From Paralithodes platypus (Eukaryota; Arthropoda; Malacostraca; Decapoda; Lithodidae): DNA of 64,000 nucleotides. The notes beneath the pieces were generated by a model. The model was not told the DNA's origin and did no database searches. It saw only the letters and a program-made list of their open reading frames with translations. Made by a program: the position numbers and the translations under genes. This document shows positions 49,431 to 62,083 of the stretch, in pieces (positions within the stretch are counted from its first letter, which is position 1; each line of letters opens with the position of its first letter). Location of the stretch: positions 21,601,651 through 21,665,650 of the forward strand of contig CM064480.1 in NCBI GenBank assembly GCA_032716605.1. Direction: 5' to 3'.

Positions 49431-49904
49431 TCGAAATATCCTCACTTGATTTTAATCTCAAATTATTTTAATACTGCATTATAATACAGGACAACACAAA
49501 ATATCCTTATACAGTTGGTCCTCCGGTAACGCGAATTTTAGAAACGCGGATTTGGTGGCACGCGGTACACCTCAAATATCCAAAATGGTACTAACGCGGT
49601 TCAATACTTAGACTGGCGCGGGGTCCAGCTGGGCTCCGAACCTTTGCTCCCGACTTTCGTAGCTCATATCAATTGCGGCGCACGATGGCGGAAGGCGGAC
49701 GCAAGTTTTGAGCTCCAACATATGTTATGGGAATGGACAATTAATTCACGGAATATCGAGTGCATACGGGGCTAGCAAGAAGAGGAAGGATTTAGTGAAG
49801 TGTTTGGAGGATATATTGGTGTGGTGGAGGGGTGATATATAGTGTAATAAGAGTGTGTAGTGACGGGACAGCGGTAGTGTTGTGAGTTTTTTAGTTTGTA
49901 AACA

Positions 49905-50995
49905 ACATGGCGGAGGAATTTCGGGTATGACGGAGGCGGAAGGAAGGTTACAACGTTTTCGGGGATTTAAGAGCACAGATAAGAAGTTAGAAGAGGTTAG
50001 TATTGTTGTGAAGGATTTGGAAAAGTGGATGAGTGATACGGAGAAATGGAAGGGGGATATTGGTGAGAAAGTTAAGGCACTGCGTGTAATGTGTGGTGCG
50101 ACAGGTGGGGAAGGGAATCGGCCTAGCGAAGGAAGTGAATGCAGGCCTATTTTGGCAGTTAATGAGAGCCTAGAGATGGTATTGAAAAGGGTAGATGAAC
50201 TGGGAGCAGAGAATATGGCATGGAAGGAGCAGCTGAAGGAATACGAAGGCCGTTTCACGGAAGTAAAGCAGTCGACTGAATGGACGGTGGTAGGAAAACA
50301 AAAAGCCAAGGGTTTGGAGGATATTATGCAAGAGCAAGAGGAAGATTTGAATATGACCAAAAAAAGTTTTGAGAGTGCAGTTGTAGGGGTCATGAAGAAC
50401 ACGGAGAGTGTCACGAGGGAGGCCTTGGACCGGGATAGGGGTGTAATCTTGTATGGAGATATAGAGACTCATATGACTGATAATGGAGTGAGAAAAGTTA
50501 GGGATATGGAGACAGTGAAGGAGGTCCTGAAAGTGGTGGATGAGGACGAATATGGATGGGAAGGGAAGGTGGAGGAGGTGAGTAGGATAGGTAGATATAA
50601 AAGGGTAGAGATGAGACCTACAAGGTACAGTTTAAAACTAAGGCAGTGGCAGAGACTGTGACAAATTTTAGTTGGAGGCTAAATACAAATGAAAAACTGA
50701 AACCACATAAGACTAAAGAAGGATTTGAGTATAGAACAAAGGAAAAAAATGAATGAATTACAAGAAAAGGCTGAGGAAAATAATGGAAAGTTGGGTGAGG
50801 AGGATAAGAGACATTTTTACTGGAGAGTGAGGGACGGAAAAGTGAGGAAGTGGTTTATAAGAGTAGAAGGGAGGGGGAGATCAGGGAGGGAAGAGAATGT
50901 GATGGGAGTTGTGACGCGGAGGAGAACGGGGTGGAGGTGTCACAGGAAGAGACAGTAGACAAAGAGGCAGACCCAGTAGTGCTAACGGGGGAGTA
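49905..50995 (+). pseudogene. LINE-zeta ORF1, copy 2, frameshifted
   Basis: The protein matches 39572-40663. The start context has small deletions (49905-49920). Frames break near 50630 (loss at PTRVQ), 50700 and 50930. Confidence 0.75.
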
Positions 50996-51039
50996 GGGTA
51001 CGGACTGGAGGAGCGGGATGGTGTAATTGCTGAAGGAAT

Positions 51040-54020
51040 GGTAGATGGATTAAGGATTATGTTTAGTAATGTGGATGTGTTTACCCAGGACAAGAAAAGA
51101 GAACTGATATGTAGGTTGCAGGATGAAGAGAAAAACCTGATGTCATAGCCCTACAGGAAGTAAGACCAAAAAATGCTAGAATTGAAAGGGAACTGATGGA
51201 ATATAGTTTGGAGGGTTTTGAGTTATATGAGAGAAATGCTATTAGAGCAGAGGTCGGAAGAGGACTGTTTATTTATGTAAGAAAAGAGCTCAAGGTTAAT
51301 GAGGTGGATATGAGACAGCAGTATTGTGAGTATTTGTGTATTGAAGTAAAATGTGCAAGAGGATCAATTCTAATTGCCTCTATATATAGAAGCCCAAATA
51401 ATAGCAGGGGAGAGGATGATACTGAAAGCAATGGAGGAAATAGATAATAGAGAGAACAAATATAAAATTTTAATTGGAGATTTCAATTTGCCAAGGATCA
51501 ACTGGGCAAATTGTACTACTCCAGCGGGACAGGGTAGCCTGGAAAATAAGTTTATAGAGAAAGTGAGAGATTGTTTTTTAACGCAACATATTACAGAGAT
51601 GACAAGATATAGAGATGGGACGCAGGGGAGGGTACTTTATTTGATTTTTAGCAATGAAGAGGATATAGTGGAACATGTTAATGTGGATAGCCCTATAGGT
51701 CGTAGTGACCATGCCTGTATAAGCTTTAGTTGTAACATTAAATCAGAGAGGGATAATAGAAGCCATAGAAAAATATACATGTATGATAGAACAGATTTTG
51801 AGCTGCTGAGACGGTGTTTGGACATTGACTGGGGGGAATACTTGAACGGTGAAGACGCTGAAGGAATGTGGAGGAAAATTAGAGTCAAACTGGAGAATGC
51901 TGTATCCAAAGTGTACCAGTAAGGGAATATAAGGATAAAACAAAATTGAGGAAAAGAACGAAACCTAGAATTTGCCAATGAAAAGAAAACTTTGGACATT
52001 GATTAGAAAGAAACGATTGTGGGAAAGATTAAAATTGTTAAAAAAGAACAGAGGGTCTAGTATAGAAGCTAAAGAAGTGGATCTGGAACGCAGACAAATA
52101 AACAATAAATTAAGGTGGGAAACAAGGAGGGGGGTGAAGGAGAGGGAGAGAGAGATAGCTAGAAATGTGAAGGATAATCCAAAAATATTCTGGAAGTACA
52201 TTCAGGAAAAGTTAACAAGAAGAGTAGGGATCCCAGAGCTGGTAGGTTGAATGATGGGAGTAGAGTGGAGACTGATAAGGAGAAAGCAGAGGTTCTGGGG
52301 AAATACTTTGGGGGGGTACTAACAGTGGAGTCGGATGATGCAGTGCCTACTATTCCCATCAAACAGGCACCGGCACTAGAACTAATAGAGTTTTCCCATG
52401 CTAGAATAAGAAGGGCATTAGAAAAAATGAACAGAAGTAAGTCACCGGGACTGGATGGGATACACCCAAGAATCATAAAGGAAGGAGGTGAGATGTTAGT
52501 AGAGCCATTGAAAATGTTATTTGAGGTATCGTTTAATACAGGACAAATCCCGATGGACTGGAGAGAGGCGAACATAACAGCTATATTTAAGAAGGGAAAG
52601 AGAAATGACCCAGGGAATTATAGACCAGTCAGTTTGACAAGTGTTGTGTGTAAACTAATGGAAACGGTAATTAGAGAAGGAATAATGGATCATATGAAGT
52701 CAAACCAACTTTTCAGTGGGAGACAGTTCGTATTCTTGCCTGGGAGGTCGACGGTACTACAGCTAATTAAGGTGGTAGATGATTGGATGCAAATTCTAGA
52801 AGATGGTGATGTAATAGACGTGTTATATTGCGTTTTAACGAAGGCCTTCGATAAGGTCCCACATATAAGGTTAATAGAGAAAGTTAGAAGCTATAATATA
52901 GGGGAGAAATGTGTGAAATGGATAGAAGCCTTCCTGAAAGATCAGAGACAGAGGGTACTGGTGAATGGAATAGGCTCGGGGTGGAGGGAAATTACAAGTG
53001 GGGTACCTCAGGGATCTGTGTTGGGACCACTGCTGTTCGTTATATTTATCAATGACTTACCTGAAGTTATAACTAATGGAAGTGAGGTATACCTGTATGC
53101 GGATGACACTAAGCTGTATAGAAGAGTGAGGAGTAAGGAAGATATGGGTTTGCTTCAAGGAGATTTGAGGGCCATGAAGGGATGGTCTGAGCATTGGTTA
53201 ATGCCTTTTCATCCAAAAAATGCAAGTACATGCGGGGATTGGGACCAGCAAGATAGACAAGGTAGGATACAGAATGTATGAAGCGATGGAGGAAGTGAAT
53301 GCAGAAAAGGATATAGGAGTAGTGATAGACAATAAGTTAAATTTCTCAGAACATTTAGCGGAAAAGATAAACAAAGCCAATAGAATTGTAGGGCGATAAG
53401 GTGGACATTTGTGTCACTTGACGAAGAAATCTTCAGGAATCTCTATACAGTGCTGGTTAGGCCCCACCTGGAATAGGCGAACCAGGTGGTGGGCTCCATA
53501 TATGGTAAAGGATATAGAAGCAGTGGAGAAAGTGCAGAGGAGAGCTAGCAAGCTGGTACCAACGTTGAAGAACGCGGGCTATGAGCCGAGGTTGAGGACA
53601 CTGGGGCTTCCGACACTGGCATATAGGAGAAAGAGAGGGGATATGATAGAGACTTTTAAGATAGTGTCAGGAAAGTACGATGAGGATGTGTGTGAAGGTA
53701 TCTTCTCGATGCGGGAGGGAACAAGAACGCGAGGACACTCTAAGAAAATTTACAAAGAAAGAAATAGGCTTGAGAAGGCAAAGAACTCATTTTGTGATAG
53801 AGTGGTAAATGAGTGGAACGCACTGCCCCAGTATGTAGTCGATTCCGAATCAATAAGGGAGTTTGAAAGTAATCTTGATAAAGCATGGGGAAGACAAGAT
53901 TTGAAGTTTGATTATAAAAACAAAATACAAGTATAGTAAAAAAGTTGCGTCTGCTACCGCCGCCGCCACCACCGTGAACGACCGCAGCAGTGCAAGTACT
54001 GGTACTGAGCTGGATACACA
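51040..54020 (+). pseudogene. LINE-zeta ORF2, copy 2, frameshifted
   Basis: Endonuclease (51196-51922), linker (51972-52250), RT (52247-53281, catalytic YADDTKLY near 53095) and C-terminus (53409-53936). Four breaks coincide with those of copy 1. Private differences include CVLTKAFDKVP for CDFMKAFDKVP near 52830, a shift near 53160-53230 and intact reading through the VVNEW block where copy 1 is shifted. Confidence 0.82.
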
Positions 54021-54809
54021 GGCATAGTTTGCCTTTTTCCAGAGGATCTACTGTAAGAAACTGTAAGATATCTCTTCAAATATATGGCCTAACCAAGTTT
54101 TTATGCATACCGGAGGTAGATATGATCGTTCCCGTGCATTGGGTGAATACTAGCACGCTCCACATTGTGTAGTTAATGTGTGAGGTGAGAATAATTACCG
54201 AAACACACTTATGTTATTGTTTGGCTGTCGAGTGAGTGTGTGTGTTGTCATTGTGTGGACACCATGGCTATGCTATCTCGGTTGCCGAAATTTACTTACG
54301 ACTTTCGTAATTTACCGATGCTCATATATCTGGCAAAAAATGGCCTACCAAGTGTTTATGCCTACCAGAGGTAGATATGATCGTTGTTGTGCCTTGGGTG
54401 AAGACTAGAAACACCCTACATTATGTAGTTATTGGGCGAGTTGTTGCAATGGGCAAATCAACTCATTGCACATGTCAATAACTTTATAATTGATTTAATT
54501 ATTATAACATAGGTTCTATGGAGAAAAGTGGACTTTGTGGAAATCCCCAGAACACCAAGGTACCTTTAACATGTAAACATATGGGTTCGGTAACGCGGAT
54601 TTTGCTAACATGGGCGGTAACCAGAACACATTGGCCGCGTTAATGGAGGACCAACTGTACTCAAGTTTAGGTGAGTTTATTTGACTAGCGCTGTAAACAG
54701 TTTGCTAGATCAGCTGATTTTCGGGAGCGTGGGTGCAGAGGTGTTGTCTCGTCGGTGGTTCGACTGTGTGTACTTACACTAGTTGTATTTGCGGGAGTGA
54801 GCATGCTCG

Positions 54810-57496
54810 TTAATTCCCGCCTCCTAAGATATGTTTGTCATACCGTGCTTTGAAACTATGCACTGATGGTGCAGACACTACTTCGGCTGGCAATTTGTTC
54901 CACCCACTAATCGAGTTGGTAGGAAATCTTTTACTTTTCAGATCAGATTTACTATTAAGCACTTTTAGTTTGTAGCTGTGACCTCTTGTTCTCTCACCTC
55001 CATCCCTCTCTATGAAGTTTTCTTGGTCGATTTTGTCAATAACCTCTAACACATATGTATATCTGAATTTTGCTGTCCTCGTTTCCTTCTCTGTTCCAGT
55101 TGTAGGTAGATTCAATCTCTCGAGCCTCTCTTGGTACTCAAATTTCCAAACCTGGGATCATCCTCGTAGCTGCTCTCTGTACCCTCTCAATTTTGTGGAT
55201 ATGTTTCTTCATGTGAGGGGACCACACTACAGATGCATATTCCATCCTGGGTCTTATTATTGCCCGTTATTATTTGTTTCATGGTGTTTTCATTAAGATA
55301 ATTGAAAGACATCCTGATATTTGCCAATAGTGCTAGTGATTCTCTCACTATCTTATTTACGTGGCTTTCTGGAGACATGTTATCCTTAAATTCTATCCCC
55401 AAGTCTTTTTCTTTTTTCTGCTTTGGGAATCACTTCGTTTCCTAGTTTATAATCTTTTCTAGGTCTGTACTTGCTTTTACCCATTTCTAGAGTCTTACAT
55501 TTCCCTGCATTGAACTCCATATTCCATTTGATGCTCCATGATGGATCTTTTGCAAATCTGCTTGGAGCTCAAGGCAATCCTCCTGGGTTCTGATCGTTTT
55601 AAGCAGCTTAGCATCGTCCGCAAACATGCTCATGTAGCTTGTTAGTCCCTCAGGTAAGTCATTTACAAATATTAGAAACATGATTGGGGCTAGGACAGAT
55701 CCTTGTGGTACTCCACTCGTAATTTGAGTCCAGGTTGACGATTTCCCCCTTACTGTTGTTCTCATCTGTCTTCCGCTAAGGTAGCTCTCCATCCATTTCA
55801 GCAGTTTGTCTCCTACTTTTCCCTCATGTTTTAATTTCCACAGCAATCTCTTGTGTGGAACTTTGTCAAATGCCTTTTTAAAGTCTAGGTAGGCACAGTC
55901 TACCCATCCTTCCCTCTTGTCCACTGTGTCTATTACTCTAGAGTAAAAACTCAACAAGTTGCTTACACATGATCTGCCTCCTCTGAATCCAAATTGTCGG
56001 TCAGTAATTAATCTTTTGGATTCCAGGTACAGTAGTTCACCCATTTGTCCCTTATTAATCCTTCCACAATCTTCATGAGGATGCTCAATAGTGATACAGG
56101 TCTATAGTTCAGTGGTTTATCTCTCTTATTCCTCCCTTAAATATAGGAATAATGTTTGCTCTTTTCCATTCTGTAGGTACTATCCCTGTGTCCAATGATT
56201 TGGTCATTATATCATATAACGGTATACTCAGTTCCTTAGCATTTTCTTTAATAATCCAGCGGCTTTGTTTGGATCCACTTTACTCATTTTGTCTATGAGC
56301 TCTGGTCTGTTAAATGTGACTTCCGGCATTTCCTCTGTACCTATCTCATTGGTTTCTGGTGCAATGAATTCTCCTTCTTTTGTAAATACTGATGCAAAAT
56401 TTCTATTTAGTTCTTCCGCAATCTCTGTATCCTCTTCTATGATTTCGTTTCCACTTTTAATCTTTACGATCGTTGGCTTTTATCTTCCTTTTGCCGTTTA
56501 CACAAACTTGAAAACATTTTTGGATTTTTTTCATAGTTCTCCACTATCCCTTTCTCATGGTTTGCCTCTGACCTCCTCCTCATTTCTGTGTATTTGTTTC
56601 TCTCCTCTTTATACTTTTGCCTGTTATCTTCCGAATCTCAGTTTCTCATCTTTTTCCAGGCTTTGTTTTTTGCTTCCTGTGCTTGCCTACATTCGCGGTT
56701 AAACCATACTTAAACGAGTACTTATTTTCCTTTTATTAATGTACTTAGGGACAAAAGTTTTTATACCAGTATCATAGATCTCCATGAATGCCTTGAGTTT
56801 TTTGTCTACCTCACTTTCAGATAACACCTGATCCCAATTTTGTGACTTGAAAAAATCCCGTAGTCCTTCGAAATCGGTTCTGGAATACATCCAGTGATTT
56901 TCCTTGTGCTTTTCCCTTCCCTTGGGTAGATTATACTTCAATAGTAAGTCTATGTCTAGAACTGCATGGTCGCTTTTTCCTAGTGGGCATAGGTACTGAA
57001 TACTTTGAACCTCCTCCTCCCTTCTTGTGAATAGAAGGTCCAATCTAGCTGGTTGATCACTTCCCCTTACTCTTGTTGACTCTTTTACATGTTGGTATAT
57101 AGAATTTTCCATGGCCATACTTAAAAATTCATAGCCCCAACTTTCCTCCCCTGTTCCGGCTTCAAGATCTTCCCAATTCACTTCCTTGCAGTTAAAGTCC
57201 CCACACATGACTATTTCATCCTTTGAAGCCAAGATATTTCCTAGCACACTAATTGTTTCCTTACGCATTAGGCTATGCTCCTCCTTACCCAATGTCTTCG
57301 TCTAGGGAGGTACATATGCTACTATCACGACTATTTTTTCGTTTCCACCAATCTCTAGTGCTAAAACTTCTGCTGTTGAAGTTTCTAGTTTTATCTCAGA
57401 CACAATCAAATCTTTCCTAGTAAGGATGCACACTCCACCTCCATGTCGAAATTTTCTGTCCCTCCTCCAAATCCTGTATTCAGACCATCCTAGCAA
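54810..57496 (-). pseudogene. LINE-eta ORF2: endonuclease / RT, heavily frameshifted
   Basis: Endonuclease pieces are YRIWRRDRKFRHGGGVCIL (57480), IVAYVPP (57310), GDFNCKEVNWEDL (57210) and LGKSDHAVLDIDLL (56970). RT pieces are QFGFRGGRSCVSNLLSFYS (55990), YLDFKKAFDKVPHKRLL (55890), VPQGSVLAPIMF (55710) and catalytic FADD (55620). The last piece (55115-54810) has ERDGGERTRGHSYKL and the WNKLPAEVV block. The region 56044-56699, linker and RT fingers, has no long open frame. Confidence 0.8.
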
Positions 57497-57693
57497 TTTA
57501 TATCAAGGTCCTCTCTTAGTTTTGTCTCAGTGAGACATACTATTTCTGGTTTCTTAGTATAGGGTAAATCTGTTAGTTCTAGTGTCTTAGAGTTTAGACC
57601 ATCGACATTCCTAAATAGAATTCTTATACATTCTAGTCCACCATTACCTGCTCCAAGGCCTCTGCGCGGTCTGTTCCCTACCCTCTTTTACTT

Positions 57694-58464
57694 TTAGTTT
57701 CTTACCGAAAGTTTCATAATCTTCCCCTTTCTTACTCCGTAAAAAAACTTATTCTTTTCTTGTTCTGTCCTCTTGCTATTTTCCTCCTTGGCGGTTTTCC
57801 TTAGTTCAGCCTCCTTCTTTCTCTCTTCTTCTGGTAGGTCTAGCCTGATGTAGATTTTGTCCTTACCCTCTAACCCTTTTAGCCTAGCTGCTACTGCCAT
57901 GATTTCATCACATGTCCTTCTTGACTTAAATTCGATTTTTACCAGTCTATTGTATTCCTTTGTATATTTTCCCAGCCTAAACATGTCTGATATTTCCTCC
58001 TTCCAGGTGTCCTCCTCATCTTTAATAGATTCCAGAATCTTGTTGATGCGACCTTCATCCTCCTCTTTTGTCCAGTCTAGTTCCTCCTTTTCTTCCACCC
58101 CTGATATTATGAGGCAGTTAGCCCTACGACTTTCCTCCTGGATGGCCTGAGAGTTTTCGTGGATGCCTTGCTTAACCATACTTTTTACCTGGTCCTTTAT
58201 CCTAACATCTTGCTGTTTCTGTTCATCCAATATCTTCCTGAATTCGTCACTGTGTGCCTTCCTTACACTGTCTAAATCTTTTACCACTTGGTCTCTAGTC
58301 ATGCCCCAAGCATTTTTACCTTCAGAGATACTGGTGTCTAGCCTAGTCATTATCACTGCCTTTTCTTTCTCCACTAACTCCAACCTGTTCTTCAACTCAC
58401 CATTCTCTGTAACAATTTCCTTCTTAACTATCTCCAAGCAAAGCCGGTCACTCTGGTCCTCCAA
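57694..58464 (-). pseudogene. LINE-eta ORF1
   Basis: The 256-codon minus-strand frame begins inside the protein (the frame is open further upstream to ~58500) and ends 57694. It has coiled-coil-like KKEIVTENGELKNRLELVEKE, and CLIISGVEEKEELDW, as in the RRM-like part of ORF1s. The C-terminus is the conserved RLDLPEEERKKEAELRKTAK...NKFFYGVRKGKIMKL block. Confidence 0.75.
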
Positions 58465-58530
58465 GTTAGTTCTTGATTTTTGTTCAACAGCATGTAGCAG
58501 AATTATTTTTCCAGTGGCCTCCTATCGTCC

Positions 58531-58840
58531 ATGTTGGCAGGAAACCGGGAAAAGTCCAGGCTCTCCCTCCGATTCGCTCCACTCCCGGCCTTTATCCACC
58601 CCTCCGTCCTGCCTTTATCACCCTCCCCCCCGCGCCCCGCGTCGTCAGCCACATCGTCACCTTCATTCACCATCTTTCCCCCACCTATTCCCTCTTGAAG
58701 TCGGAACCCAAATATCTTTGCCTCTTGTGCTGGGTGGTATACTTACTACTAGGACACTCGGACATATCCTTTTACCCCCCATTACTGACCGGAAGAAAGG
58801 AGAACTTCCGCGCCCCGAAAAAACAACATATTGTGCAGTC
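58531..58840 (-). other. Probable LINE-eta 5' UTR, C-rich
   Basis: No coding signal. Cytosine-rich with CCCTCCCCCCCGCGCCCC-type runs near 58620. Confidence 0.4.
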
Positions 58841-58915
58841 TCTTCTTCTTCTTTTTTCTTCTTTTTCTTTCTTCTTCTTCTTTCTTCTTCTTCTCTTCTT
58901 CTTCTTCTTCTTTGA
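58841..58915 (+). repeat. CTT/TTC microsatellite
   Basis: An imperfect (CTT)n run of about 75 bp. Confidence 0.9.
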
Positions 58916-59600
58916 GAACCCGCCCTTATTCTCTCTTTAGCACCCGCCCGCAGAAGTGCAGATCCAGGGGCAGGGCTGACCTTTTGTATCGGGTACTTGC
59001 TCAGGAAACGTTAGTAGGAGGGAAAAGTTTAGAGTAGAATGATAGTTTAGTAAAGACAGGTTTTTGTTTGTTTGCTATTATTAAAAAACCCCCCCCTCAC
59101 TTCCTCCCCCCTCCCCCTACCTTCCGCTCTCCACCCCCCCCACCCCCCCCTCATTCCTCACCCCTCGCCCCTCACCTCCGCTCTCCCCCCCCCCCCCCTT
59201 TACCCATTCTCGTTCCCTCCACAGTTTCTCTCCAACACCTCCTCCTTCACCATCCCCATGTCTTGTGTTTCCATCTCCTGTGTTAACCCAACAACAATAG
59301 AGCGCCCCTACTCCTCTATCTATTTCTCTCTGCTTAATCTCCTCCCACCCCCGTCTCCCCAACTCTATTCCTCAGTACTCTCACGCGTCTCTCTCCATCT
59401 TATATCTTTTACGATTTCCTCCGCTACTATTCCCACCCATTTTTCCCCATACTATTACCTCTGTACCTCTCCAAATCGTCTTTTTCTCTCCTATTATATC
59501 TTGTACATTCCGCTACTATGTTCTACTCCTCCATTATTGGGTTCTCCTCCCATTATTGGGTGTATTGGCGTGCGGTATCATTGATTGCAGTGTCGGTCCC
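58916..59600 (+). repeat. Pyrimidine-rich low-complexity region
   Basis: Very C/T-rich with long C runs (59089-59096, 59133-59150, 59186-59199). ORFs here are compositional (poly-Pro/Ser/Leu) and not credible as genes. Confidence 0.75.
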
Positions 59601-59890
59601 CTCCATCAATCTCATGTTCGGGATTTCGTCTTAGGGATCCTGTGTCTGTTTCTTGGCTTTAATATGTAATAGTAGTTGCGATCCCCAACCATCCTCATAA
59701 TAAAACTAGTTCTTCCATCATAAAATAGTCTCTCACTGTTTTCCTTCTCCTCTATACTATGCCAGGTGGTCGTTCTTTTCCACCCCCTCCCTCCACTTCT
59801 TCTCCCCAATATGCCAGCGGGGGCTTTAGTTTACCACCCCTCCCTCCCACTTTTCTTCTCACCTCCTCCTTACCTTTGGATACCTTTGGA
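59601..59890. other. Unassigned stretch
   Basis: No recognised element or gene; mixed composition. Confidence 0.4.
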
Positions 59891-60240
59891 TGGTGTTCGC
59901 CGCTCCTCTAGGCCGGCAACCAAGGAGCGCGACGCCCCTTGTTATGGGTGGTTGGGAGTTGGTGCAGTGGGGCAGTAGACTGTTTTGAAGCGACAGCTCG
60001 CCTCCCTTGTCGAGGATGGGCTCGTCTGCACTTTGTTGCAGTTCGAACATCTAGGGCTCTCTTTAAGTTGTCGAACGAGAATGTCCCCTCATGTCTCTTA
60101 CTCCGCCGTGGGATTTTGTTGAAGAGACGTGGGCCTCTGTGTGATAACCAGCCCTTCTCGCAGAGAGCCCATAGCACCCCTGTGTTATTAATCCGAGGGG
60201 AATTTCCGCATTCCCCCATCCAGGCCTTCCTATCACTGAA
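59890..60240 (-). pseudogene. LINE ORF2 C-terminal remnant
   Basis: The minus-strand reading GVLWALCEKGWLSHRGPRLFNKIPRRSKRH...SFDNLKRALD resembles the final block of many non-LTR ORF2 proteins (RGPRLFN.LP followed by a Phe-Lys-rich helix). A Gln/Ala/Ser-rich tail follows. It is only ~100 codons long and the clade cannot be told. Confidence 0.5.
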
Positions 60241-60673
60241 CTTTCATGACTATCGGAGTAATGTAGGTTTGGTAACTAAAACCCTCTGCTGCGATTTTTC
60301 CATGTGTATATTATTATTTTTATAATCTCACTCACACACAACCCCCAATGCACATTAATTAAAATAAAGTATATATGATCCACCGTGGAATTCGAAAAAA
60401 ACCCGGGGTTATCACACACATATTTTTGCCACCTTAACCATTACACCACCAGGACGGTTACAGTTTATGTACACGCCTACGACTTATTATCCATTCTCGA
60501 ATACTGTATTAATCTAATCATGTTTCATATTCCCACCGCACTATGTAGCCTACTGTTTTAAGTGAGAGGAAAGAATATTCATGGGGCACAGATCATATAG
60601 ACCGCTCGAATATCCTAAACACTAATAATATTTTTATTAACTCACCACCACACCCCAAAAATATATTATATAT

Positions 60674-60747
60674 GACCACCGGGATTCGAACCCGGGTTAT
60701 CACACACTATTTTTGCCACCTTACCATTACACCACCAGGACGGTTAA
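60674..60747 (-). ncRNA. Best-preserved tRNA-like segment of the array
   Basis: The minus strand has CCTGGTGGTGTAATGGT (D-arm/A-box-like) and a perfect T-arm CCGGG-TTCGAAT-CCCGG (B box). It resembles eukaryotic tRNA-Glu-type sequence at both ends, but the anticodon arm region (GGTGGCAAAAATAGTGTG) does not fold as a tRNA. It is more likely a pol III-type SINE head or tRNA relic than a working tRNA gene. Confidence 0.45.
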
Positions 60748-61205
60748 AGGTTTTCACACGCCTACGACTTATTTCATGCTCGAATACTGGATATCTAATC
60801 ATGTTCATATTCCAACCGCACTATGGTACCTACTGTTTTAAGTGAGGAAAGAATATGCATGAGGCACAGATCATATAGACCGGCCTCTCGAAGAATATCC
60901 CTAACCTACTACTTTATTTTTATTAATCTCACCACCACACCCCCAATGAAATTAATTAATATTATCCACCGATTCGAACCCGGTATCACACACCATTTTT
61001 GCCATAACCATTACAATTGGTTTATGCACACGCCTACGACTTATTATCCATTCTCGAATACTGATAAATCTCGTCATATTAACCGCACTATGGTAGCTAC
61101 TTTTAAGTTGGAAATATAGGAGGCCGATCTCGCAGAAAACCACCTAAACCTACTAATAATATTATTTTTATTAATCACCACACCCCAATGAAATTAATAA
61201 AAGTA

Positions 61206-62083
61206 CAGTAAACTTCCGTAATCCAAGGCAGCGGACCGGCTCTCGTTCGGATTATTTTCGGATTATCGGACTTTACCCTATGAACCTGTTTGACGAAAAC
61301 ATTGAGACATTAGGCCCCCAAATGACACAATGTGCACACACACATATCATAGTTCATGAAAAATCACTTCAAAAGTTTACCATTGTCATTGTAGCCTATT
61401 AACTACTTCAAAACATTCAGATTAATGGTCAAAGGAATCTGCTGATATAACAACGTCTTCTTCTTCTTCCGTCTACTAGCGAGTTTGTCTTGCTCTTGAG
61501 ATCAGATGTGGTTCGGGAAGTAATGCCTTAACAACGGCCCTTCCCTGAGATGTTCTTGTAATTTCCTTTTGTGCGTGCTCTGTTATATATATTGTATTGA
61601 AGCACCCTTGTCTGTGTCTTGAAAGCACCCATTGGATGTTCCGATCACTACTAAATAGTAGCGTATCGGACATAGGTGCGTTTTCAAGCTCAAGACTAGA
61701 CGTCCAAAGGTGCGTTTTCAAGCTCAAGACTGAATGCGCTTGCAGACAGTGCAACCAGTAACTCGGAGCGGCCAAGGAGGTCTTCAAGAGCAAAACAAAC
61801 TCTCTAGCAGACGATGTGGAAGAAGAAGAAAGAAGGTGTTTACGATCAGTAGCTCCTTTGACCATAATCTGAATGAAGTAATAGGCTACAATGACAACTA
61901 ACTTTTAAAGTGAATTCATGAACATGCTATCTGTGGGCTCCTTAAGTGTCATGAGTGCCTAAGCCTCAAAAAGGGGACTTTGGGACTTCTTGAATTCGGA
62001 CCATCGGTGGATTTGGTCAATTGAAAAATTCGGACTATTGGAGTTCGCCTCAATCGTGCGCGGATTAACGGACTTTTACTTGT
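61206..62083. mobile_element. TA-flanked MITE (Tc1/mariner- or pogo-like) in the tRNA-like array
   Basis: It starts CAGTAAACTTCCGTAATCC after TA (61204-61205) and ends GGATTAACGGACTTTTACTTG just before TA (62084-62085). The two ends are imperfect inverted repeats. Array sequence is continuous across it. The interior has a near-24-bp direct repeat GGTGCGTTTTCAAGCTCAAG (from about 61675 and 61699) and no credible transposase. Confidence 0.7.

Larger units (their letters stand above)
49512..54657. mobile_element. Tigger-like element with nested LINE-zeta, copy 2
   Basis: It has the same terminal inverted repeats and TA flanks (49510-49511, 54658-54659) as at 39176-44329. Identity to copy 1 is very high, with scattered substitutions and single-base indels. 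Confidence 0.85.
54768..58530 (-). mobile_element. LINE-eta: decayed CR1-like LINE
   Basis: On the minus strand from ~58530 to ~54768: ORF1 (58464-57694), endonuclease (57496-56699), RT (56044-55487) and C-terminus (55402-54810), then the 15-bp tail repeat. It is related to LINE-beta and LINE-epsilon (TSYMSMFADD, GDFNCKEVNWE) but more decayed. Confidence 0.82.

Noticed and set aside
59068..59584. Pro/Ser/Leu-rich ORFs
   Set aside because: They lie in C/T-rich low complexity and reflect composition only.
60674..60747. A functional tRNA gene
   Set aside because: T-arm and box-like sequences are good, but the anticodon arm does not fold and the block recurs as part of a tandem repeat.
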